In this document: one piece after another, positions 34,616 through 46,098 of the stretch
Position numbering within the stretch: position 1 is the first letter of the stretch
How the letters are laid out: every line of letters begins with the position of its first letter
Assembly (NCBI GenBank): GCA_943332615.1
Contig: CALQQB010000005.1
Coordinates: forward strand, 62,001 to 126,000
Direction: 5' to 3'
Source of the DNA: Phenylobacterium deserti
Lineage (GTDB): Bacteria; Pseudomonadota; Alphaproteobacteria; Caulobacterales; Caulobacteraceae
Length of the DNA stretch: 64,000 nt
Notes under the pieces: generated by a model
Seen by the model: the letters and a program-made list of their open reading frames with translations, nothing else
Databases searched by the model: none
Told to the model about the DNA's origin: nothing
Made by a program: the position numbers and the translations under genes

Positions 34616-35185
34616 TTACGGCATCAGCACGGTGTCGACGACGTGGATCACGCCGTTGGACTGGAAGACGTTGGCGATGGTCACCTTGGACATGCCGCCC
34701 TTGGCGTCGGTCAGCATGATGGCGCCGTTCTTGGACGTCGCGGTCAGGCTCTCACCCTGCACGGTCTTCAGCATGGCCTTGCCGCCGCCCGCCTTGATCG
34801 CGGCGGCGATGTCGGCGGCGGACATCTTACCGGCGACCACATGGTAGGTCAGGATCGTGGTCAGCGTGCCTTTGTTCTCGGGCTTCACCAGGGTTTCGAC
34901 CGTGCCGGCCGGCAGCTTGCCGAACGCGGCGTTGGTGGGGGCGAACACTGTGAACGGACCGGCGCTGGACAGGGTGTCCACCAGGCCGGCGGCCGTCACC
35001 GCGGCGACCAGGGTCGTGTGGTCCTTGGAGTTCACCGCGTTCTGCACGATGTTCTTGGACGGATACATGGCGGCGCCGCCGACCTGAACCGTCTTCTCGG
35101 CCATCGCGGCAGCAGACGCGAAGCTGCAGACGCCAGTGGCAATAGCGAAACCGGCCACGAGAGTGGCGAAAACCTTGCGAGACAT
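34616..35185 (-). CDS. Secreted fasciclin (FAS1) domain protein
   Basis: A 189-residue protein with a signal peptide ending F-A-S-A-A-A-M-A and one FAS1 domain (T-V-F-A-P-T-N-A-A-F, then L-T-Y-H-V-V-A-G, ending G-V-I-H-V-V-D-T-V-L). FAS1 proteins are surface adhesion or lipid-binding proteins. GAGGAA sits 8 bases before the ATG at 35185. It follows an anti-sigma/ECF sigma pair on the same strand, which is the probable regulator. Confidence 0.9.
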   Translation of the reverse strand: MSRKVFATLVAGFAIATGVCSFASAAAMAEKTVQVGGAAMYPSKNIVQNAVNSKDHTTLVAAVTAAGLVDTLSSAGPFTVFAPTNAAFGKLPAGTVETLVKPENKGTLTTILTYHVVAGKMSAADIAAAIKAGGGKAMLKTVQGESLTATSKNGAIMLTDAKGGMSKVTIANVFQSNGVIHVVDTVLMP

Positions 35186-35438
35186 TCTTGCGTATTCCTC
35201 GAAATTCGACCGCCTCAGCTGGCGATGGCCCAGATACGCATCCTCGATACCCTTTGGATGCGACAATCTGACCGTATTTTCGCTCATTTTCGCAGCGCCT
35301 TCGCCGTGCATCCGGAAATTGCATCACCCGAGGTCGCAATGACTATTGGTGGCGCCGCGAAACCGCGACGGGCGGACGCCTTGCAGCGCCCGCCCGCGGG
35401 AGACATCAACGGTGAAGCGCCGCTGAGCGGCGACAATC
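35186..35438. other. Fasciclin upstream region
   Basis: About 250 bases between the anti-sigma gene and the fasciclin gene. It contains no convincing ORF. It is the likely place for an ECF-dependent promoter, although I could not fix -35/-10 boxes by eye. Confidence 0.35.
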
Positions 35439-36176
35439 CTAGAGCTTTGACAGTTCACCCGCGCCCACCACCGGACCTTGCGGACCGTTTGGATCTGTCG
35501 ATCCACCGGGAGCTTCCAGGGACACGGCCAGGGCCGCACCCGCGGCGATCTTACCGGCCATATCGACCTCGACCGGAATGACTTTCGACTTGCCCGGCTC
35601 CAGGAAACCCAGTGGCCTGGGATGATCCTTGCCGGCGATCAGCCAGAGTTCCTGCACCTTCTGCGGGTTGGCCCCTTCCGGCAGCAGCGACGTGACGATG
35701 ATCGCCTTCCGGTCGGGATCGTAGGAGGCGACGAACAGCGGGACCGTTCTGTCCTTGTCGGTGGTGCTGATGATGCTGGCATTCAGCATCTGGCCCTGGG
35801 GCGAGGGCTGCATCTTGGTCACCACGGTCGGCGGCTGGGCCAGCAGCACGCCCACCGCCGCCAGACTCGCCGCGGCCAGGCTGAAGCCGCCCATGGCGGA
35901 GTTGCGCCAGAAGCGCACGCGGGTCTGGACCACGCCGTTGTCGTTGGCCGGCAGGCTGCGCTCGATGCGCCGCCACATGTCGTGCGGCGGCGAAACGCCG
36001 ACGACGGCGTTGGCCATCGGGGCCAGGCGCTCACGCCAGGCTTCGACGTCGGCCGCGAACGCGGGCTCGCGGGCCATGCGTCCCTCGGCTTCGGCCCGTT
36101 CTCGCGCATTAAGCACGCCCAGGGCGTGTTCCGCGGCGAAGGCTTCGGCTTCGGACAGATCGGGTGCTTCGCTCAT
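35439..36176 (-). CDS. RskA-type anti-sigma factor
   Basis: A 245-residue single-pass protein: an N-terminal anti-sigma domain (A-F-A-A-E-H-A-L-G-V-L, then R-E-x-A-F-A-A-D-V-E-A-W), one membrane helix at about residues 93-113, and a periplasmic RskA domain. It should hold the ECF sigma factor at the membrane until cut by proteolysis. ATG 36176 overlaps the sigma gene stop (ATGA). Confidence 0.88.
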   Translation of the reverse strand: MSEAPDLSEAEAFAAEHALGVLNARERAEAEGRMAREPAFAADVEAWRERLAPMANAVVGVSPPHDMWRRIERSLPANDNGVVQTRVRFWRNSAMGGFSLAAASLAAVGVLLAQPPTVVTKMQPSPQGQMLNASIISTTDKDRTVPLFVASYDPDRKAIIVTSLLPEGANPQKVQELWLIAGKDHPRPLGFLEPGKSKVIPVEVDMAGKIAAGAALAVSLEAPGGSTDPNGPQGPVVGAGELSKL

Positions 36177-36730
36177 GCCTGGAGACATCCCTTGAGTTTC
36201 GCCAATCCCCGACGAATCCAACTTTTCACCGTGCCCAGCGGAGCATCCATCCGCTTGGCCAGCGCCTCATAGGTGACCCCTTCGAAAAAGGCTGTCCGGA
36301 TCACCTTCTCGGTTCGCTCATCGAGCTCCGACAGGCATCCATGCAGCTTGTTGCGATCGTCCGCCGCCGACAGCAGCGTTTCCGCACTGTCGGCCCCGTC
36401 GGCAATCTCCAACTCGTCCACCTGCTCTGCGTAAGCCATGGGCCCCCTGGCGCGCAGCCGGTCGATGGACCGGTTGCGCGCGATGGTGGAGAGCCATGTC
36501 ATCACGCTCGCCCGGGTCGCATCAAAGCGATCCGCACGGCGCCAGATGGTGACGTAAACGTCCTGCAAGACGTCCTCACTTTCCTCGCGGTCAGAAAGGA
36601 TACGCAGGCAGACGCCAAAAAGCTTCGCGGAGGTGGCGTCGTAAAGTTGTCGCAGGGCCTCGCGATCGCCGACGGCGATTCGAGACATAAGCGCTGTGAG
36701 GATATCCGGAGTCGTCGCGGCGGCGGCCAA
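36173..36730 (-). CDS. ECF sigma factor, SigK/RskA-associated type
   Basis: An 185-residue sigma-70 family protein with region 2 (D-V-L-Q-D-V-Y-V-T-I-W-R-R-A, then W-L-S-T-I-A-R-N-R-S-I-D) and region 4 (L-G-T-V-K-S-W-I-R-R-G-L). A TTG at 36730 opens the frame, but translation may start at ATG 36688. The pairing with RskA and a fasciclin gene parallels the mycobacterial SigK regulon. Confidence 0.88.
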   Translation of the reverse strand: MAAAATTPDILTALMSRIAVGDREALRQLYDATSAKLFGVCLRILSDREESEDVLQDVYVTIWRRADRFDATRASVMTWLSTIARNRSIDRLRARGPMAYAEQVDELEIADGADSAETLLSAADDRNKLHGCLSELDERTEKVIRTAFFEGVTYEALAKRMDAPLGTVKSWIRRGLAKLKGCLQA

Positions 36731-36895
36731 GGCAGTCCCTGCGGTTGTGCCTGCCCTAGGCAGACTTCATGGGGCGAAGCTGCCCGTCCGCGCGGCAAGA
36801 CGCAAGTATGGGCGCATCACAGGTTGCGACGAACGGTCACGTCTTGAGCGCGATGAGGCCGCGGGGACGCACCCGCGTCGCACCCACGAATGGGC

Positions 36896-37135
36896 CTATG
36901 CGGCGGCGGACGCGGCCGCGCCCAGCGTGGCCTTGCGGGTGGCGGCGCGCTTTTCCTTCGCGCGGTCGAGGCGGACCTGCCGACGCTCGGTCTCGACCTC
37001 TTGCAGGGCCGGCAGCAGGCCTTCGGCAGCCACCCGCTGGGTGTCACTGCCGTGGTCCATTAGGCGGCGGGCGTTGGCGAGCAGGTTGGACACCTCCTCG
37101 TCGCTCATGGCGGGGATTCTTTCCAACAGGCTCAT
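36896..37135 (-). CDS. Small hypothetical protein (79 aa)
   Basis: A 79-residue, helical, charged protein (start M-S-L-L-E-R-I-P-A-M-S-D-E-E) with Arg/Lys-rich C-terminus. A conserved small protein of this type is expected in Caulobacterales, but I cannot name a family. The extended frame to 37444 is unsupported. Confidence 0.6.
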   Translation of the reverse strand: MSLLERIPAMSDEEVSNLLANARRLMDHGSDTQRVAAEGLLPALQEVETERRQVRLDRAKEKRAATRKATLGAAASAAA

Positions 37136-37385
37136 GGAAGCTCCGAGCTCTTCAGCCTCGCCGGAGGCCGGCGCGTGACAATAGAGCGTCCGGAAGCCCG
37201 GAAAGTTGCGTGATTCGAACGATATTTCCGCCGACCGGCGGCGTTCCCCAGGGCGGAGACATCCGCCCGCGCGCCAGCGGCCTTGCGCGCTGCGGACTCC
37301 CTCTCTAAACCGGCGCCTTAACCTGCAGTCCTGACCTTTGCCGGGCGCGCCGCAACCGCGCGACCGCACGTTCGCGCGAGATTTG

Positions 37386-40667
<3,282 letters not shown>

Positions 40668-40670
40668 CCC

Positions 40671-40687
40671 CTCCCCGAAACGGGGAG
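40671..40687. terminator. Hairpin after carB
   Basis: CTCCCCG-AAA-CGGGGAG, a 7-bp stem with a 3-base loop, just after the carB stop. The following bases are not a T-run, so termination is uncertain. Confidence 0.45.
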
Positions 40688-40876
40688 AGTCTACTCACGC
40701 TTGACGATTGACCCGCTCGCCTCTGAGGCGCAGGCTGCGCTCATCGCCTGACTGAGACAGGCGGCATGGGCGCCCCCGGCGACCTGTATTTGAACTTCCG
40801 GGGATGCCTCTGGCGTCTGCCGCAGCCTGACGAAGGGCCCTTAAAGGGCTCGGCAACAGAACTGCGAGGAAGCGTG

Positions 40877-41047
40877 ATGAATACTGAACCGCACACCGAA
40901 GTTCAGCACCACAAGCCGAAACATCTTGCCGAGAAGTTCGAGAGCATGATCGGCATCGTCATGGTCGGCGCGATCGTCCTGCTCGCCGTGGGTCTGGTCT
41001 ACGGAATCCTGACCACCGGCAGCGTCGATCCGAAGTGGATGCAGTAG
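40877..41047 (+). CDS. Small single-pass membrane protein (56 aa)
   Basis: A 56-residue protein with one membrane helix (I-G-I-V-M-V-G-A-I-V-L-L-A-V-G-L-V-Y-G-I) after a charged N-terminus. GAGGA precedes the ATG at 40877. It is conserved-looking, but function is unknown; the longer frame from 40766 is not supported. Confidence 0.65.
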   Translation: MNTEPHTEVQHHKPKHLAEKFESMIGIVMVGAIVLLAVGLVYGILTTGSVDPKWMQ

Positions 41048-41267
41048 TGGCCTGAGAGGTCAGCGCCGGCAGCGGTCGTCCTGCCGCACATCTAAAGACC
41101 GCTCGTTTTGGTGGCACGTATTGGTCTGGGGCCCGGCATTCGCCGGGATGAGCGGTCTTGAGTGCGGACCTTCGTCGTCATTCCCGTCGCGAGACGCTGC
41201 GTCAGGCTGGCCGCGCCATCTCCCCTGCGCTACGGATCAGGCAACCAACGATTAGGGAGACGCTGAG
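41048..41267. other. Gene-free stretch
   Basis: No gene seen. It includes a CCCGGC-ATTC-GCCGGG hairpin at about 41130-41150, a common intergenic palindrome of this group. Confidence 0.45.
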
Positions 41268-42056
41268 ATGGCCGGGCGGGTGAGTGGCAAGGTGGCGCTG
41301 GTGACCGGCGCGGCCAGCGGGATCGGGCGCGGGTGCGCCGAGAAGCTGGCGGCCGAGGGCGCGTTCGTGGTGGTCACCGACATCCAGGACAATCTGGGCG
41401 CCGAGGTCGTCGCCGGCATCAAGGCCGCCGGCGGCCGGGCCGAATACGTTGCTCACGATGTCACCGACGAGGATGTCTGGGCCTCGGTCGTCGCTGGCAT
41501 CCGCGCCCGGCACGGCCGCCTGGACTTCCTGGTCAACAACGCCGGCATCGGCATCGGCGGCTCGATCCTGGAGATGAAGCTCTCCGACTGGCGCCGCCAG
41601 ACCGCCATCAACCTCGACGGCGTGTTCCTGGGCGTGAAGCACTCGATCCCGCTGATGCGCGAGAGCGGCGATGGCGGCTCGATCGTCAACATCTCCTCGG
41701 TGGCCGGCCTGAAGGGCTCGGCAAATCTGGCCGGCTACTGCGCCACCAAAGGCGGCGTGCGGCTGTTCACCAAGGCGGTGGCGATGGAATGCGCAAACGC
41801 CAAGGACGGCATCCGGGTGAACTCGGTCCACCCCGGCCTGATCGAGACGCCGATATGGCTCACGGTCGGCCAGGCGGTGAACCCGCTCGCCAACGCCCCG
41901 CCGGACCTGGACGCCATGTCGGCCACGGCCGTGCCGCTCGGCGTGAAGGGCTGGCCGGAAGACATTGCCAACGGCGTCCTCTGGCTGTGCTCCTCCGAAA
42001 GCCGCTACGTCACCGGCCAGGAACTCGTCATCGACGGTGGTCTCACGGTCCGCTGA
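41268..42056 (+). CDS. Short-chain dehydrogenase/reductase
   Basis: A 262-residue classical SDR: T-G-A-A-S-G-I-G (about 13-20), N-N-A-G at 90-93, catalytic S143/S144, Y157 and K161 (Y-C-A-T-K). NAD(H)-linked alcohol oxidation; Asp at about 38 (V-T-D-I) favours NAD over NADP. The ending R-Y-V-T-G-Q-E-L-V-I-D-G-G is normal. Confidence 0.92.
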   Translation: MAGRVSGKVALVTGAASGIGRGCAEKLAAEGAFVVVTDIQDNLGAEVVAGIKAAGGRAEYVAHDVTDEDVWASVVAGIRARHGRLDFLVNNAGIGIGGSILEMKLSDWRRQTAINLDGVFLGVKHSIPLMRESGDGGSIVNISSVAGLKGSANLAGYCATKGGVRLFTKAVAMECANAKDGIRVNSVHPGLIETPIWLTVGQAVNPLANAPPDLDAMSATAVPLGVKGWPEDIANGVLWLCSSESRYVTGQELVIDGGLTVR

Positions 42057-42133
42057 GGCGGGCCGGAACCACAAGAGCCGCAAAGGTCGGTGGCGGCCGT
42101 CAACCCGCATCGACGGCCTTTCAGTCATCGGCT

Positions 42134-42646
42134 ATGCGGTTGGCCATGTCCCCGACCCTCCATGTGATCTTCGGCCCCTCCGGCGCCGGCAAGACGACCT
42201 ACGCCCACACCTTCGCGCGGCGGGAGAAGGCGGTGGCCTTCGTTCTCGACGAGTGGCTGGCGCGCCTGTTCGCCCCCGACATGGCCGACCCCATCGAATA
42301 CGAATGGATGATCGAGCGCGTGCAGCGCTGCGAAACCCAGATCTGGTCGATGGCGGCCGGCTGCTTGGCAGCGGGCACGTCCGTGATCCTCGACATCGGC
42401 CTGATGACCCGGGCCGACCGCGCCCGGGTCCGCGAGATCGCCGAGGGCGCCGAACTCCCGCTGCAATTCCACTTCGTCACCGCCAGCGCCGAGGCCCGCC
42501 GCGCCCGGGTGGCCGAGCGCAATGTGGTCCGGGGTGAGAACTTCGCCATCGAGGTTCGGCCCGAGCACTTCGACTTCATCGAGGGCGTCTACGAAGCCCC
42601 CGAGCCAACCGAGCTGGAAGGCGCCATCATCAGCGAAAGCACTTAG
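42134..42646 (+). CDS. P-loop kinase-like ATPase
   Basis: A 170-residue protein with Walker A G-P-S-G-A-G-K-T-T (about 14-22) and an adenylate-kinase/zeta-toxin-like arrangement, with F-V-L-D-E-W after the second strand and A-E-A-R-R-A-R-V. It probably phosphorylates a small molecule. The start could be ATG 42134 or 42146. Stop lies 17 bases before the next gene. Confidence 0.72.
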   Translation: MRLAMSPTLHVIFGPSGAGKTTYAHTFARREKAVAFVLDEWLARLFAPDMADPIEYEWMIERVQRCETQIWSMAAGCLAAGTSVILDIGLMTRADRARVREIAEGAELPLQFHFVTASAEARRARVAERNVVRGENFAIEVRPEHFDFIEGVYEAPEPTELEGAIISEST

Positions 42647-42663
42647 GCTTCGAGGACGGCGTC

Positions 42664-43302
42664 ATGCGGGCGGCAATTCTGATCGCGGGGGTTCTGATGG
42701 CAGCGACCACGGCAGGCGCGAAGGACAGATTTCCCGTCCTCACCCCCCAGCAGATGACGCCGGAGCAGAAGGCGCTGGCCGAGGCGATCCAGGCCGGCCC
42801 GCGCAAGACCCTGAACGGGCCCTTTAACGCCTGGCTCCGCAGTCCCGGCATGGGCGACCGGATGCAGAAGCTGGGTGAGCAGGTCCGCTATAACTCCAGC
42901 CTGCCGCGCAAGCTGAACGAGTTTGCGATCCTGATCACCGCGCGGACCTGGGACGCCAAATACGAGTGGTACGCCCACTATCCGTTGGCCCTGCAGGCCG
43001 GCCTCGAACCGGCGGTGGCGGCCGACCTGGCCCAGGGCAAGCGGCCACGCGGGATGGGACCGGACGAGACGGCGATCTACGATTTTTCCACCGAACTGCG
43101 CCGCGACAAACGCGTGAGCGACGCGACCTATGCTGCGGTCCAGTCGAAGTTCGGAGACCAGGGCGTCATCGATCTGATCGCGGTCAACGGCTATTACGAC
43201 ATGGTCTCGATGACCCTGAATACCGCGCAGGTCCCAACACCGCCGGACGGCGCCCTGCCGCTGCCCGACCTGACCCCGACTTCAAAGGACGCCCGCAAAT
43301 GA
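42664..43302 (+). CDS. Secreted carboxymuconolactone-decarboxylase-like protein
   Basis: A 212-residue protein with a signal peptide (cleavage near A-T-T-A-G-A-K) and a CMD/AhpD-like helical domain (F-A-I-L-I-T-A-R-T-W-D-A-K-Y-E-W-Y-A-H). The typical peroxidase CxxC is absent, so it is not an AhpD-type peroxidase. Overlaps the next gene by ATGA. Confidence 0.82.
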   Translation: MRAAILIAGVLMAATTAGAKDRFPVLTPQQMTPEQKALAEAIQAGPRKTLNGPFNAWLRSPGMGDRMQKLGEQVRYNSSLPRKLNEFAILITARTWDAKYEWYAHYPLALQAGLEPAVAADLAQGKRPRGMGPDETAIYDFSTELRRDKRVSDATYAAVQSKFGDQGVIDLIAVNGYYDMVSMTLNTAQVPTPPDGALPLPDLTPTSKDARK

Positions 43303-44264
43303 GAGCTGTCGTCGTCACCGAGACCGGGCCGGCGCTGCGCGACATCCCGCAGCCGGAGCCGAAGCCTGGCCAGGTGCTGGTCAAGGTCCACGCCAATGCG
43401 CTGAACCGCGCCGACCTGGCCATGGCCGCCGGCCATCTGCACGGCGCGCGCGGCGGGGTGGGCGCGGTGCTGGGGCTGGAGTGGGCGGGCGAGGTGGCCG
43501 CGCTGGGCCCCGGCGTCACCGGCTTCTCGCCCGGCGACCGGGTGATGGGCAGCGGCGGCTATGCCGACTATGTGGCCGTCCCGCAGGGCCAGGTGCTGCG
43601 CATCCCCGACGCCAACCTGAGCTTCGAGGAGGCGGCGTGCTTCCCGGTAGCGTTGCGGACCATGCACAACGCCATCGTCACCGCCGGCGGCCTCAAACGC
43701 GGCGAGACCATCCTGATCCAGGGCGCCTCCAGCGGCGTCGGGCTTCTGGGGATGCAGATCGCCCGCGAGATGGGCGCCGCCAAGGTGATCGGCTCATCCA
43801 CCCATGCCGGCCGCCGGGCGCGGCTGGCCGAATTCGGCGCCGACCTGACCATCGACACCTCTGACCCGCACTGGGTGCAGGCGGTGCTGGACGCCACCGA
43901 GGGCAAAGGGGTGGACCTGATCGTCGACCAGATCTCCGGTGGACTGATCACCCCCAACATGCGCGCCGCCCGGGTGCTGGGCCGCATCGTCAACGTCGGG
44001 CGCCTGGGTGGCCAGAAGGCGGAGTTCGACGCCGATCTCCACGCGCTCCGCCGCATCACCTATGTCGGCGTCACCTTCCGCACCCGCACGCCCGAGGAAG
44101 TGGCCGAGATCACCCGCGCGCTGTTGGTCGATCTGACTCCGGCGTTGGAAAGCCGGCGGTTCGCGATGCCGATCGACAGCGTCTTCGCGCTGGAGGATTT
44201 CGCCCAGGCGCTGGCCAAGATGAAGGCCAACGAGCACTTCGGGAAGATCGTGCTCCGGCATTGA
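43299..44264 (+). CDS. Quinone-oxidoreductase-like zinc-independent alcohol dehydrogenase
   Basis: A 321-residue MDR protein with the N-terminal GroES-like domain and Rossmann domain motif Q-G-A-S-S-G-V-G-L-L-G-M-Q. No zinc-binding cysteine set is visible, so it belongs to the quinone-oxidoreductase group using NADPH. Translation is coupled to the CMD gene. Confidence 0.9.
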   Translation: MRAVVVTETGPALRDIPQPEPKPGQVLVKVHANALNRADLAMAAGHLHGARGGVGAVLGLEWAGEVAALGPGVTGFSPGDRVMGSGGYADYVAVPQGQVLRIPDANLSFEEAACFPVALRTMHNAIVTAGGLKRGETILIQGASSGVGLLGMQIAREMGAAKVIGSSTHAGRRARLAEFGADLTIDTSDPHWVQAVLDATEGKGVDLIVDQISGGLITPNMRAARVLGRIVNVGRLGGQKAEFDADLHALRRITYVGVTFRTRTPEEVAEITRALLVDLTPALESRRFAMPIDSVFALEDFAQALAKMKANEHFGKIVLRH

Positions 44265-44513
44265 GCGAGCACCATGCACTCCCGGCGCGATCCCTTTCCC
44301 CGGCTAGGTCGCGGCGCGATGACGGCAGAAACGCCGGGGCCCATTGCGAAGCCGCCATCGGGTCTCCACATGTTTTCGCGCTCCCCGATTGACCGTTCAC
44401 TGCTCGCCAACCCGCGCTCTTGCTTTCTGCTCCGCATAATTCTAGCTTCTTTGCCCCCGGGTCGCATTCGCCCGCGGCCGGGTTGGGGATAACCAAGGCG
44501 ACCTCGAGTTACG

Positions 44514-44987
44514 ATGGAAAAAGTGCCGATGACCGTCGAAGGCTACAGAGGCCTCGACGAAGAACTGAAGCGTTTGAAGACGATAGAGCGTCCGGCTGTG
44601 ATCGGCGCGATCGCGGAGGCACGCCTGCATGGCGACCTTTCCGAGAACGCCGAGTACCATGCCGCCAAGGACCGCCAGGGCTGGATCGAAGGCCAGATCG
44701 CCGAGATCGAGGACAAGATGGCCCGCGCACAGGTTATCGACGTCTCCAAACTCTCTGGCGCCCAGATCAAGTTCGGCGCGACCGTTTCGGTCATCGACGA
44801 GGACACCGAGGAGCCGGCCCGCTACCAGATCGTCGGCGAGCACGAAGCCGACGTGAAGCGGGGCCGCGTCTCGATCACCTCGCCGATCGCGCGCGCGATC
44901 ATCGGCAAGGAGAGCGGCGACGTCGTGGAGGTGATCACCCCCAACGGCGGCAAGTCCTACGAGATCACCAAGGTGGAGTGGGTCTAA
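44514..44987 (+). CDS. greA: Transcription elongation factor GreA
   Basis: A 157-residue protein with an N-terminal coiled coil carrying the acidic tip D-L-S-E-N-A-E-Y and a C-terminal FKBP-like domain ([15 protein letters not shown]). It rescues backtracked RNA polymerase by stimulating transcript cleavage. Full length. Confidence 0.96.
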   Translation: MEKVPMTVEGYRGLDEELKRLKTIERPAVIGAIAEARLHGDLSENAEYHAAKDRQGWIEGQIAEIEDKMARAQVIDVSKLSGAQIKFGATVSVIDEDTEEPARYQIVGEHEADVKRGRVSITSPIARAIIGKESGDVVEVITPNGGKSYEITKVEWV

Positions 44988-44997
44988 CCCACTTTTG

Positions 44998-45969
44998 ATG
45001 GCCGACGCGCCGCGTCCCCTGAAGATCTGGGCTGTCTCGGACGGCCGAGCCGGTATCGAGGCCCAGGCCCTGGGCCTCGCCGAGGCGGTGGCCCGACGCC
45101 GGCCGGCGCATATCACGGTCAAGCGGATCGGCTGGACGGCAGGGCTCGGCCGCCTCCCCTGGGCGCTGATCCCACCTTGGGCGCGGACGGGCGACCCGAT
45201 TGCGCCGCCCTATCCTGACATCTGGATCGCCGCCGGACGGGCGACCCTGGCGCTGTCCACCCGGATGCTGGCCTGGAGCGGCGGTAAGACCTTCGTTGTC
45301 CAGACCCAGAACCCCCGCGCCCTGCTCGACCGCTTCGACCTGGTGATCCCGCCGGAGCACGATGAACTGGCCGGCCCCAATGTCTTCCCCATCCTGGGCG
45401 CACCCAACCGCCTCAGCGCCGCGACCCTCGGCGTCGAGCTGGCGCGGTTCGAGACCCGCATCGCGCCCCTGCCCCATCCGCGGGTGGCGGTAATCATCGG
45501 CGGCCGTTCCAAGGCCCACCGCCTGCCGCCCGATCGCGCCCGAGCCATAGCCCAGGCGGTCGAGGGCGCCGTGCGCAAGGCTGGCGGCTCAGTGCTGGTC
45601 AGCTATACCCGGCGCACCCCCGCGCATGCCCGCGCGTCCATGACGGCGATCCTTTCGGCCCTCCCTGGAATCGTGTGGGACGGGAATGGGGAGAACCCCT
45701 ACTTCGCCTTCCTGGCCGCGGCCGACGCGATCCTGGTCACCGAGGACTCCACCAACCTGGCCACCGACGCGGCGGCCACCGGCGCGCCCGTGTTCGTCCT
45801 GCCGATGGCCGGGCGCAGCGCGAAACTGCAACGCTTTCATGAGCATCTGGAACGCCGGGGGCTCGCACGGCCCTTCGCCGGAAGTCTGACCGGCCCCCGC
45901 CACACGCCGCTGGCGGAAACCGACCGCGCGGCGGCGGAACTGTTGCGCCGATACGACGGCCAGCCGTGA
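44998..45969 (+). CDS. ELM1/GtrOC1 family protein
   Basis: A 323-residue protein with the family motifs W-A-V-S-D-G-R-A-G-I-E-A-Q-A-L-G at the N-terminus, Q-T-Q-N-P-R in the middle, and V-T-E-D-S-T-N-L at about 245-252. The mitochondrial homologue acts in organelle fission; alphaproteobacterial copies may act as glycosyltransferases. Start ATG 44998 lies 10 bases after greA. Confidence 0.82.
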   Translation: MADAPRPLKIWAVSDGRAGIEAQALGLAEAVARRRPAHITVKRIGWTAGLGRLPWALIPPWARTGDPIAPPYPDIWIAAGRATLALSTRMLAWSGGKTFVVQTQNPRALLDRFDLVIPPEHDELAGPNVFPILGAPNRLSAATLGVELARFETRIAPLPHPRVAVIIGGRSKAHRLPPDRARAIAQAVEGAVRKAGGSVLVSYTRRTPAHARASMTAILSALPGIVWDGNGENPYFAFLAAADAILVTEDSTNLATDAAATGAPVFVLPMAGRSAKLQRFHEHLERRGLARPFAGSLTGPRHTPLAETDRAAAELLRRYDGQP

Positions 45970-46098
45970 TCGCCGCTGAAAACACAACCTAAAGCGATGG
46001 TTTCTTGCCCAGCGCGCAGGGCTCGGTAACCTTGTCTAAGGATTTAGAGGTAGCTTTCCCGCCAGGGACACCGACTGATTCGTTTTTGGGGGCCGCAA

